Below are positions 21,920 through 33,191 of a stretch of 64,000 bases of DNA, piece by piece. Origin of the DNA: Ipomoea triloba (taxonomy: Eukaryota > Streptophyta > Magnoliopsida > Solanales > Convolvulaceae); contig NC_044923.1 of NCBI RefSeq assembly GCF_003576645.1, forward strand, positions 6,056,983 to 6,120,982, given 5' to 3'. The number at the start of each line of letters is the position of its first letter. The stretch's first letter is position 1. The notes below the pieces were generated by a model, which was not told the DNA's origin, made no database searches, and worked only from the letters and a program-made list of their open reading frames with translations. Position numbers and translations under genes: made by a program.

Positions 21920-24900
21920 ATGTACCCATATATGGATTATTTTGCCGCTGCGTATCCAGAGCAGGAGGCACCTCCCGACCTACGTTCCCGCCTTAGCTCT
22001 AGAGACGACCCGAGCAATACCATAAATCCGCCGGCGGCTGATCCTGTCAACATGATTCACCCACCCCAAGCATTTCCTATACCGGTCGGACCGATACCGT
22101 ACCAGTACCCACCATACCCGCTTGATCCGACCGCTCATTGGTGGACCACTTCCGCTCGTTTCTATCCGACACCTTATGCCCCTCCTTTCCCGTTCCAGCC
22201 GGCACCGCCCACTCAGCTGCACACTCAGCCGCCGGTCCCTCATCCGGATACTACGACGATCGAGGCTGCAGCCACCCACTCGCCCGCTAGGAGGGCGCAG
22301 TCTGATAGACGACCGATCTCCTCTAGATTACGAGAACCGACATCGGCGCGTCGACCTGCTCTGTCGCGTTTGGGCGCCTCAAGTTCCAAGCCACCTCCAG
22401 CCCAAGAAGAGGCGCCGAGAGTCAGTGTTCTGGACCGAATCGACCCGCCGATGGAGAGAGGGCGTCGACCATTACATGTCCCGACCGCGACCGAAGCTAA
22501 TTCAAGTGAAGCAAGTTCTTCGGATTCCCGTCACCATAGACGCCGTAAACCAACCCGTCCGCCTGGTCTTTCGCGTGGAATGCTCGATCAAGTCCGAGCG
22601 GAGTTCAACAGATGGAAGCGTGAGGAAGGAACTGACCGACCCACTGGCCGATCTAGCAACCTGCTCCGAACGCCCTTTACGCACAAGCTCATGAGTGAGC
22701 CTTATCCGATAGACCTGCGCGTTCCTGGAGACAAAGAGTACGCTGGCAGGTCGGACCCCGAACAGCATGTCAACCTCTACTATGGTAACATGCTCATGAT
22801 GGGGGTATCCGAGGCCGTCATGTGTAGGGCGTTCTACTCCACGCTCACCGGGAGAGCTGCAGAGTGGTTCCGCACCCTAGAACCAGAGTCCATTTCGAAT
22901 TTCCGAAACCTGGCCCAGAGGTTTGTCGATCGTTTCGCCATGGCCAAGACCGTGAAGAAACATTTCTCTCATTTGGAGAACGCCAAACAGTTAGACGGGG
23001 AGCCGCTCTCTGTCTTTATCGAGCGATGGAATAAGGAAATGTCGGAAATAGAACCCGTAGATGACGTAACTGCCACCAACTTGTTGTTGAACTCGCTGAG
23101 AGCGGGAAACCTGTACCAGGACCTAATACTCCGGCCGCTGACCTGCTACGAAGACGCTGTGCGCAGAGTAGTGGCTTACGCTACTGCCACGGAGGCGAAC
23201 TCAGCTAAGAGGTTGATGGAGACCGGGGGGTCAAGGAGGGATCAGGGCCAGAGAGACCGACGCCCGAACAATCTGCGACAGAAAGATCGCGATGGAAATC
23301 TGATTTACACCCCGCTGAACAGGCCGGTTGCGGAGGTCTTGCAATTCGCTCAAAGTTGTCATCTGTTCCAGTTGCCCGCCCCGGCGAGAGATGGACCGGA
23401 TAAGGAGAAGTACTGTGCGTATCACCGCAATCGGGGACATGACACCGAAGAGTGTCATGTGCTTAAAGGTCTGATCGAAGACCTGCTACAAACCGGGGAA
23501 TTGGCCCAGTTCGCCGAAAAGAGGAAGAAGAACCGGCGTGGATGGAGGAAAGATTTCAAAAAAGATAAGGACAAAAAAGATAAAGACCCCGACCTCGATA
23601 GGGAACCTCCGGCAGCCGCTCGAAAGCAAGTTATTCATGTGATATTCGGAGGACCGGAAGGTGGCGACACTGCTGAAAACCGGCGTAACTGGGCTCGAGA
23701 TCTACACGTGGCCCTAGTCGATGAGTCAAATCCGGAGAAAAGTGTGAAAGTGGAGCGTATCGTGTTCACCGATCATGACTTGCCGAGCAGCCCCAACTGC
23801 ACGACCGAAGCGTTGGTGGTAACCATAGACATCAACGGCGTCGACGTACAGAGAGTCATGGTGGATACGGGGTCGAGTGTGAATGTTATGTACCTAGACG
23901 TCTTCCGAAAGCTTCAGTTAGATCGGTCCCAGTTAATGCCTGTCAGGACACCGCTCTCAGGTTTTACAGGAGCAATGGTCCATCCGGAAGGAGTCGTCCG
24001 CCTGCCCGTAGAGGTTGGGACCGTCCCGAGAGTGCTCCAGGTGACCATGGAGTTCGTCGTCGTTGACTTGGCGTGCGTTCATAACGCCATCTTAGGCAGG
24101 CCGGGGATATCGCAGCTCGGCGCGATAATATCAATGTCGCACCTATGTATGAAATTCCAGACTCCGGAAGGTGTAGGCACGGTCAGAGGAGACCCCCAAT
24201 CGGCGAGGCGATGCTATGTCCGGGCTGTACAGAAACAAGATACCAGCACGTCTCGGGTGAACACCATCAATAAGAAGGGAGACGCCCGAGTCGAACGTCC
24301 CGAACCGTCGGAAGAGGTCGAGTTGGTACCGCTATCGGACTCTCAACCGGAACGTACTGTGAAGATTGGCTCGGCCTTATCGCCAGATTTACGGACCGCA
24401 ATCATCGTCGTCCTTCGGGAATACGCCGACATCTTGGCCTGGGGACCGGAAGATATGCCTGGGATCGACCGCCAGACAATATGCCATAGGTTAGCCGTAC
24501 GCCCGGGCTCCCGACCGGTCAAGCAGAAGCAGAGACACCTGGCGTCCGACCGACGAGAGTTCGTCCGCTCCGAAACGAAATCTTTGGTAGCGGCCGGACA
24601 CATACGGGAGGTTCACTACCCCGAGTGGTTAGCAAACGTAGTTCTCGTCCCTAAACCCCCAGCCTGGAGGATGTGCGTGGATTATACGGACCTCAACAAG
24701 GCGTGCCCGCTAGACCCGTTCCCTTTCCCGAGTATCCACCAGATGGTCGACGAGACCGCAGGCGCCGAGCTCTTAAGTTTTATGGACGCTTTCAAGGGCT
24801 ATCACCAGGTGATGATGGCCGAAGAGGACGAAGCCAAGACAGCATTCATTACTCCAGACGGTCTATACTGCTACCGAGTTATGCCGTTCGGTCTCCGCAA

Positions 24901-25316
24901 TGCCGGTGCAACTTACCAGAGAATGGTGAACACCTTGTTCGGAGAGCTGATCGGTAAAACGATGGAGGCCTACATCGATGACATGCTGGTAAAGAGTAAA
25001 GATAAGTATGACCATGCGTCCGACCTGAGACGGAGCTTTGAGATCATGAGATATAACCGGCTGAGACTCAATCCGGCCAAATGTACTTTCGCAGTCCAGA
25101 CCGGGAAGTTTCTCGGGTTTATGATGACAAGGAGAGGAATCGAGCCGAACCCCGCGAAAGTGAAGGCGATAATCGACATGAGGCCGCCGGCCACGGTTAG
25201 AGAAGTTCAACAGCTGACTGGTCGATTGGCCGCCTTGAGCCGCTTCCTCTCGACACTTGTTGAGCGGGCACACCCGTTCTTCCAGACACTGAAGAAGACA
25301 TCCGCCTTCATGTGGA
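21920..25316 (+). CDS. gag-pol, segment 1: gag, protease, RT
   Basis: Open from the ATG at 21920 to the N at 25317 (1132 codons). Residues 1-260 are a Pro/Arg-rich, low-complexity N-terminus. The retrotransposon gag domain covers about 263-400 (DPEQHVNLYYGNMLMMG, TGRAAEWFRTL). A Cys/His knuckle-like motif (YCAYHRNRGHDTEECH) is near 498-513. The aspartic protease active site VDTGSS is near 648-653. Reverse transcriptase spans about 880-1060, with YIDDMLVK near 1017. At the N the sequence jumps back to codons already read, so 23186-25316 is repeated at 25318-27448. The frame continues in the next segment with RNase H. It supplies the capsid and replication enzymes of the element. Confidence 0.9.
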
Positions 25317-25317
25317 N
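25317..25317. other. Single-N join between overlapping contigs
   Basis: Sequence after the N restarts at the equivalent of 23186 and is identical for 2131 bases. One N flanked by exact self-overlap is the mark of an unresolved contig join. Confidence 0.9.
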
Positions 25318-28228
25318 GCCACGGAGGCGAACTCAGCTAAGAGGTTGATGGAGACCGGGGGGTCAAGGAGGGATCAGGGCCAGAGAGACCGACGCCCGAA
25401 CAATCTGCGACAGAAAGATCGCGATGGAAATCTGATTTACACCCCGCTGAACAGGCCGGTTGCGGAGGTCTTGCAATTCGCTCAAAGTTGTCATCTGTTC
25501 CAGTTGCCCGCCCCGGCGAGAGATGGACCGGATAAGGAGAAGTACTGTGCGTATCACCGCAATCGGGGACATGACACCGAAGAGTGTCATGTGCTTAAAG
25601 GTCTGATCGAAGACCTGCTACAAACCGGGGAATTGGCCCAGTTCGCCGAAAAGAGGAAGAAGAACCGGCGTGGATGGAGGAAAGATTTCAAAAAAGATAA
25701 GGACAAAAAAGATAAAGACCCCGACCTCGATAGGGAACCTCCGGCAGCCGCTCGAAAGCAAGTTATTCATGTGATATTCGGAGGACCGGAAGGTGGCGAC
25801 ACTGCTGAAAACCGGCGTAACTGGGCTCGAGATCTACACGTGGCCCTAGTCGATGAGTCAAATCCGGAGAAAAGTGTGAAAGTGGAGCGTATCGTGTTCA
25901 CCGATCATGACTTGCCGAGCAGCCCCAACTGCACGACCGAAGCGTTGGTGGTAACCATAGACATCAACGGCGTCGACGTACAGAGAGTCATGGTGGATAC
26001 GGGGTCGAGTGTGAATGTTATGTACCTAGACGTCTTCCGAAAGCTTCAGTTAGATCGGTCCCAGTTAATGCCTGTCAGGACACCGCTCTCAGGTTTTACA
26101 GGAGCAATGGTCCATCCGGAAGGAGTCGTCCGCCTGCCCGTAGAGGTTGGGACCGTCCCGAGAGTGCTCCAGGTGACCATGGAGTTCGTCGTCGTTGACT
26201 TGGCGTGCGTTCATAACGCCATCTTAGGCAGGCCGGGGATATCGCAGCTCGGCGCGATAATATCAATGTCGCACCTATGTATGAAATTCCAGACTCCGGA
26301 AGGTGTAGGCACGGTCAGAGGAGACCCCCAATCGGCGAGGCGATGCTATGTCCGGGCTGTACAGAAACAAGATACCAGCACGTCTCGGGTGAACACCATC
26401 AATAAGAAGGGAGACGCCCGAGTCGAACGTCCCGAACCGTCGGAAGAGGTCGAGTTGGTACCGCTATCGGACTCTCAACCGGAACGTACTGTGAAGATTG
26501 GCTCGGCCTTATCGCCAGATTTACGGACCGCAATCATCGTCGTCCTTCGGGAATACGCCGACATCTTGGCCTGGGGACCGGAAGATATGCCTGGGATCGA
26601 CCGCCAGACAATATGCCATAGGTTAGCCGTACGCCCGGGCTCCCGACCGGTCAAGCAGAAGCAGAGACACCTGGCGTCCGACCGACGAGAGTTCGTCCGC
26701 TCCGAAACGAAATCTTTGGTAGCGGCCGGACACATACGGGAGGTTCACTACCCCGAGTGGTTAGCAAACGTAGTTCTCGTCCCTAAACCCCCAGCCTGGA
26801 GGATGTGCGTGGATTATACGGACCTCAACAAGGCGTGCCCGCTAGACCCGTTCCCTTTCCCGAGTATCCACCAGATGGTCGACGAGACCGCAGGCGCCGA
26901 GCTCTTAAGTTTTATGGACGCTTTCAAGGGCTATCACCAGGTGATGATGGCCGAAGAGGACGAAGCCAAGACAGCATTCATTACTCCAGACGGTCTATAC
27001 TGCTACCGAGTTATGCCGTTCGGTCTCCGCAATGCCGGTGCAACTTACCAGAGAATGGTGAACACCTTGTTCGGAGAGCTGATCGGTAAAACGATGGAGG
27101 CCTACATCGATGACATGCTGGTAAAGAGTAAAGATAAGTATGACCATGCGTCCGACCTGAGACGGAGCTTTGAGATCATGAGATATAACCGGCTGAGACT
27201 CAATCCGGCCAAATGTACTTTCGCAGTCCAGACCGGGAAGTTTCTCGGGTTTATGATGACAAGGAGAGGAATCGAGCCGAACCCCGCGAAAGTGAAGGCG
27301 ATAATCGACATGAGGCCGCCGGCCACGGTTAGAGAAGTTCAACAGCTGACTGGTCGATTGGCCGCCTTGAGCCGCTTCCTCTCGACACTTGTTGAGCGGG
27401 CACACCCGTTCTTCCAGACACTGAAGAAGACATCCGCCTTCATGTGGACTGATGAGTGTCAACGGGCTTTCGAAAGTTTGAAAGAGTACTTGGCCTCACC
27501 GATAGTGTTGTCCAGGCCGGAACCTGGTGAAGAGTTGCAGATTTATCTCTCCGCATCAGACCGCGCTATCAGCGCAGTGCTATGCCGAACCGACCCTGAA
27601 GGGGTGCAACGCCCGGTTTATTACATCAGCCACGCTCTCCAGGGCCCTGAACTGCGGTATACCCGGCTGGAGAAGGTCGTATTCGCGTTGTACACGACCG
27701 CTAAGAAGTTAACGCCATACTTTCAAGGCCGGGTGATCCGGGTGCTCACCGATCAACCGATAGGGGCCATACTCCGGACGACCACTTCCTCCGGTCGGTT
27801 AATTAAATGGGCAATGATGTTGACCCAGTTCGCAATCGAATACACGCCGAGACCGGCCATCAAAGGACAAGCCGTAGCAGATTTCGTCGTAGAATGTTCA
27901 GCACGTGACAGCACCACCCCGGTGACCTCCGACACTGCCCCGGTGGAATGGGAAATTGCAACAGATGGGTCAAGCTGCAAGCAGGGCGCCGGCGCTGGTA
28001 TAGTTCTTACCAGCCCGAAGGGCTTCAAAGTTTACTACGCCCTGTCGCTTGCTTTCTCACCGACCAACAATGAAGCGGAGTACGAGGCCTTCATAGCCGG
28101 CCTGCGGCGCGCCCGCTCTCTGGGGGCTTGGCATGTGAGGATCCGGACTGACTCAGCCCTAGTCGTCGGACAGGTCACCGGCGCTTTCGAAACAAAAGGG
28201 GAACGGCTAGCCCGGTACCGCGACTACG
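25318..28228 (+). CDS. gag-pol, segment 2: repeated gag end to second RNase H
   Basis: The first 2131 bases (25318-27448) are the same as 23186-25316. New sequence from 27449 gives the first RNase H (SASDRAISAVL, YISHALQGPELRYTRLEK, VLTDQPIGAIL) and then a second, distinct RNase H (EWEIATDGSSCKQGAGAGIV; TNNEAEYEAFIAGLRRAR; RIRTDSALVVGQV). The dual domain is a Tat hallmark. It stops at the N at 28229, after which 25771-28228 is read again. The simplest reading is a contig that overlaps its neighbours and was not merged. Confidence 0.85.
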
Positions 28229-28229
28229 N
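28229..28229. other. Single-N join between overlapping contigs
   Basis: Sequence after the N restarts at the equivalent of 25771 and repeats about 2457 bases. Confidence 0.9.
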
Positions 28230-31200
28230 GTGATATTCGGAGGACCGGAAGGTGGCGACACTGCTGAAAACCGGCGTAACTGGGCTCGAGATCTACACGT
28301 GGCCCTAGTCGATGAGTCAAATCCGGAGAAAAGTGTGAAAGTGGAGCGTATCGTGTTCACCGATCATGACTTGCCGAGCAGCCCCAACTGCACGACCGAA
28401 GCGTTGGTGGTAACCATAGACATCAACGGCGTCGACGTACAGAGAGTCATGGTGGATACGGGGTCGAGTGTGAATGTTATGTACCTAGACGTCTTCCGAA
28501 AGCTTCAGTTAGATCGGTCCCAGTTAATGCCTGTCAGGACACCGCTCTCAGGTTTTACAGGAGCAATGGTCCATCCGGAAGGAGTCGTCCGCCTGCCCGT
28601 AGAGGTTGGGACCGTCCCGAGAGTGCTCCAGGTGACCATGGAGTTCGTCGTCGTTGACTTGGCGTGCGTTCATAACGCCATCTTAGGCAGGCCGGGGATA
28701 TCGCAGCTCGGCGCGATAATATCAATGTCGCACCTATGTATGAAATTCCAGACTCCGGAAGGTGTAGGCACGGTCAGAGGAGACCCCCAATCGGCGAGGC
28801 GATGCTATGTCCGGGCTGTACAGAAACAAGATACCAGCACGTCTCGGGTGAACACCATCAATAAGAAGGGAGACGCCCGAGTCGAACGTCCCGAACCGTC
28901 GGAAGAGGTCGAGTTGGTACCGCTATCGGACTCTCAACCGGAACGTACTGTGAAGATTGGCTCGGCCTTATCGCCAGATTTACGGACCGCAATCATCGTC
29001 GTCCTTCGGGAATACGCCGACATCTTGGCCTGGGGACCGGAAGATATGCCTGGGATCGACCGCCAGACAATATGCCATAGGTTAGCCGTACGCCCGGGCT
29101 CCCGACCGGTCAAGCAGAAGCAGAGACACCTGGCGTCCGACCGACGAGAGTTCGTCCGCTCCGAAACGAAATCTTTGGTAGCGGCCGGACACATACGGGA
29201 GGTTCACTACCCCGAGTGGTTAGCAAACGTAGTTCTCGTCCCTAAACCCCCAGCCTGGAGGATGTGCGTGGATTATACGGACCTCAACAAGGCGTGCCCG
29301 CTAGACCCGTTCCCTTTCCCGAGTATCCACCAGATGGTCGACGAGACCGCAGGCGCCGAGCTCTTAAGTTTTATGGACGCTTTCAAGGGCTATCACCAGG
29401 TGATGATGGCCGAAGAGGACGAAGCCAAGACAGCATTCATTACTCCAGACGGTCTATACTGCTACCGAGTTATGCCGTTCGGTCTCCGCAATGCCGGTGC
29501 AACTTACCAGAGAATGGTGAACACCTTGTTCGGAGAGCTGATCGGTAAAACGATGGAGGCCTACATCGATGACATGCTGGTAAAGAGTAAAGATAAGTAT
29601 GACCATGCGTCCGACCTGAGACGGAGCTTTGAGATCATGAGATATAACCGGCTGAGACTCAATCCGGCCAAATGTACTTTCGCAGTCCAGACCGGGAAGT
29701 TTCTCGGGTTTATGATGACAAGGAGAGGAATCGAGCCGAACCCCGCGAAAGTGAAGGCGATAATCGACATGAGGCCGCCGGCCACGGTTAGAGAAGTTCA
29801 ACAGCTGACTGGTCGATTGGCCGCCTTGAGCCGCTTCCTCTCGACACTTGTTGAGCGGGCACACCCGTTCTTCCAGACACTGAAGAAGACATCCGCCTTC
29901 ATGTGGACTGATGAGTGTCAACGGGCTTTCGAAAGTTTGAAAGAGTACTTGGCCTCACCGATAGTGTTGTCCAGGCCGGAACCTGGTGAAGAGTTGCAGA
30001 TTTATCTCTCCGCATCAGACCGCGCTATCAGCGCAGTGCTATGCCGAACCGACCCTGAAGGGGTGCAACGCCCGGTTTATTACATCAGCCACGCTCTCCA
30101 GGGCCCTGAACTGCGGTATACCCGGCTGGAGAAGGTCGTATTCGCGTTGTACACGACCGCTAAGAAGTTAACGCCATACTTTCAAGGCCGGGTGATCCGG
30201 GTGCTCACCGATCAACCGATAGGGGCCATACTCCGGACGACCACTTCCTCCGGTCGGTTAATTAAATGGGCAATGATGTTGACCCAGTTCGCAATCGAAT
30301 ACACGCCGAGACCGGCCATCAAAGGACAAGCCGTAGCAGATTTCGTCGTAGAATGTTCAGCACGTGACAGCACCACCCCGGTGACCTCCGACACTGCCCC
30401 GGTGGAATGGGAAATTGCAACAGATGGGTCAAGCTGCAAGCAGGGCGCCGGCGCTGGTATAGTTCTTACCAGCCCGAAGGGCTTCAAAGTTTACTACGCC
30501 CTGTCGCTTGCTTTCTCACCGACCAACAATGAAGCGGAGTACGAGGCCTTCATAGCCGGCCTGCGGCGCGCCCGCTCTCTGGGGGCTTGGCATGTGAGGA
30601 TCCGGACTGACTCAGCCCTAGTCGTCGGACAGGTCACCGGCGCTTTCGAAACAAAAGGGGAACGGCTAGCCCGGTACCGCGACTATTTCGAAACAAAAGG
30701 GGAACGGCTAGCCCGGTACCGCGACTACGCTTTATCCATTATGGGATCGTTCGACGCTTGCATAGCCGAGCACATTCCCATTATGGGATCGTTCGACGCT
30801 TGCATAGCCGAGCACATTCCGCGGGCCGAGAATGCGGATGCGGACATGTTATCCCGACTATCACACGAGGCTCCGGAATATATATCGAAGGTCGCCCGGG
30901 TGGAAGAGCTGCAGACCGCTTGCGTGGATGCGCTTCCTGTGATACCGGTCGATGCGGAAACGGATGATTGGATCGCCGACCTCCGTTCATTTTTAGAGAC
31001 CGGGACCTTACCAGAGAATGAGCAGAGGGCCAGGAAAGTAAAGCTGCGAGCTCCCCGTTTCCAGATAGTCGACAATCGCCTTTACCGGCGGTCTTATGGA
31101 GGGCCGCTGATGAGATGTCTAACCCGCTTTGAGGCCAAACTCGTGATGGCCGAGCTGCATTCCGGACTTTGCTCTGCCCATCAGGGGGGCCGGGCCTTGG

Positions 31201-31765
31201 CAAGAAGAATAATGCTGATCGGCTATTATTGGCCATCGATCCAATTAGACTGTGAGTCACTAGCAAAGTCGTGCGAATCCTGTCAACTTTACGCCCGGGT
31301 CCCAGGCAGGCCGGCCACCTTCTATCATCCGGTCAGTTCTGCAATACAGTTCGCCAAATGGGGGGTAGACATCTTGGGACCTTTCCCGCAGTTGACCGGT
31401 CGACGCCGCTTCATAATCGTTGCTGTGGACTACTTTTCGAAATGGGTAGAGGCCGAACCACTAGCGACGATTACATCTCAGCAGTGCGCTCGGTTTATAT
31501 GGCGAAACGTGATCTCCCGCTTTGGAGTTCCAGTTCAGTTGGTGACCGACAACAGAAGACAGTTCGAGAACGAGTATTTCCAAAATTTCTTAGCAACGGT
31601 GGGCACCAGGTCGCTCCGTTCTTCCGTAGCATATCCTCAAGGGAACGGTCAAGTGGAGAATGCGAACCGAACCATCCTGGAAGGACTGAAAAAGAAGTTG
31701 CACTCGGCCGGACGAAGCTGGGCAGACGAGCTCCCGTACATCTTGTGGTCGTACCGGACTACGCC
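28230..31765 (+). CDS. gag-pol, segment 3: protease to integrase
   Basis: 28230-30686 repeats 25771 onward (protease, RT, both RNase H domains). New sequence follows: integrase zinc finger (HSGLCSAHQGG ... CESCQLY), then the integrase core with its first Asp in WGVDILGPF (about 31365), second Asp in VTDN (about 31545) and Glu in GQVENANRTI (about 31655). Two in-frame 42-bp tandem duplications lie between RNase H and integrase (30645-30728 and about 30738-30821). The segment ends at the N at 31766; 31507-31765 is then read again with two substitutions. Confidence 0.85.
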
Positions 31766-31766
31766 N
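31766..31766. other. Single-N join between overlapping contigs
   Basis: Sequence after the N restarts at the equivalent of 31507. The 259-bp overlap has two substitutions, so the joined pieces may come from two alleles or two copies of the element. Confidence 0.88.
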
Positions 31767-32461
31767 ACGTGATCTCCCGCTTTGGAGTTCCAGTTCAGTT
31801 GGTGACCGACAACAGAAGACAGTTCGAGAACGAGTATTTCCAAAATTTCTTAGCAACGGTGGGCACCAGGTCGCTCCGTTCTTCCGTAGCATATCCTCAA
31901 GGGAACGGTCAAGTGGAGAACGCGAACCGAACCATCCTGGAAGGGCTGAAAAAGAAGTTGCACTCGGCCGGACGAAGCTGGGCAGACGAGCTCCCGTACA
32001 TCTTGTGGTCGTACCGGACTACGCCCCGGGAGGCCACGAAGGAAACGCCTTTCGCACTAGTTTATGGCGCCGAAGCCCGCCTGCCAGTGGAAGCGTGGAT
32101 ACCGACCTCTAGAGAGCGGAGCTATGATGAGAACGGCAATGACTCCTTGATAATCACCGGGTTGGATTCTGTGGAAGAGAGGAGAGAGGTCGCAGCCCGG
32201 AGGGTCGAAGAATATCAAAAGAAATTGAAAGCATACCGCGACCCTAAAGTGCGCCCCCGCTACTTTCAGGTAGGGGATTACGTGCTGAGAGAGAGACAGG
32301 CCAGCAAACCGCTAGAGAGCGGGAAATTGGCCCAGAGCTGGGAAGGTCCCTACGTCGTTTCGGCCGTGGTGAGACCGGGGACCTACCGGCTCGAAACCAC
32401 CACTGGCAAACCGGTCGACCGCTTTTGGAATTCCCAGCATTTGGTCCATTTTTATCAATAG
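31767..32461 (+). CDS. gag-pol, segment 4: integrase end
   Basis: The first 259 bases repeat 31507-31765 with two differences. New sequence encodes the integrase C-terminus, including the GPY-type motif AQSWEGPYVVSAV, and ends WNSQHLVHFYQ at the stop 32459-32461. No chromodomain follows. The offsets of the three internal overlaps (2132, 2459, 260) sum to a multiple of three, so all four segments read in one frame, consistent with a single uninterrupted gag-pol. Confidence 0.85.
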
Positions 32462-32573
32462 TTTGTAATAGGTTCGGGAGCCTGCGTGCCCCAATTTACT
32501 TTCGCCCTGCGAGGCTGTTCTGTTTGAAATGTAGCATCGCCCAGTCAAGTCGACTTTTCCTGTTAAATGTGTT

Positions 32574-33011
32574 TAATGGTGAGAGCAAGGTGCTCACCCC
32601 GGGAGTAAGGTGCCCGGTTACCGGTCTTCGGACCTTAATGGTGAGAGCAAGGTGCTCACCTCGGGAGTAAGGTGCCCGGTTACCGGTCTTCGGACCTTAA
32701 TGGTGAGAGCAAGGTGCTCACCCCGGGAGTAAGGTGCCCGGTTACCGGTCTTCGGACCTTCATGGTGAGAGCAAGGTGCTCGCCCCGGGAGTAAGGTCCC
32801 CGGTTACCGGTCTTCGGCCCTTAATGGTGAGAGCGAGGTGCTCACCCCGGGAGCAAGGTGCCCGGTTACCGATCTTCGGACCTTAATGGTGAGAGCGAGG
32901 TGCTCACCCCGGGAGCAAGGTGCCCGGTTACCGGTCTTCGGAACTTAATGGTGAGAGCAAGGTGCTCACCCCGGGAGTAGGTGCCCGGTTACCGGTCTTC
33001 GGACCTTAATG
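32574..33011 (+). repeat. 62-bp tandem repeat array, seven units
   Basis: Units start at 32579, 32641, 32703, 32765, 32827, 32889 and 32951 (counted at GTGAGAGC), an exact 62-bp period; the last is one base short. Each unit contains GGTGAG...CTCACC, able to form a short stem, and a CCGGTTACCGGTCTTCGG segment with a second small inverted repeat. It lies just past the gag-pol stop and before the antisense gene, a place where Tat elements often carry tandem repeats. Confidence 0.95.
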
Positions 33012-33191
33012 CAAAAGTAAGCGTTCAAAAAGAGAAAGCAAAAGATGTTACGAGTGAAAGCGGCTCCAAGGCCGTTAAGATAAGAGTATCGCCCGACACA
33101 ACGAGGCCGGGCTCTCGAAACGAAACGACTCAAAGGTCGTCAAAACGAAATAATACCCGGCATAACGAGGCCGGGCTCCCGCGTTTACTGT

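Noticed and set aside
23186..30686. Genuine tandem triplication of pol
   Set aside because: Each repeat begins exactly at a single N, the first two overlaps appear identical, and counting each overlap once restores one frame; assembly overlap is much simpler.
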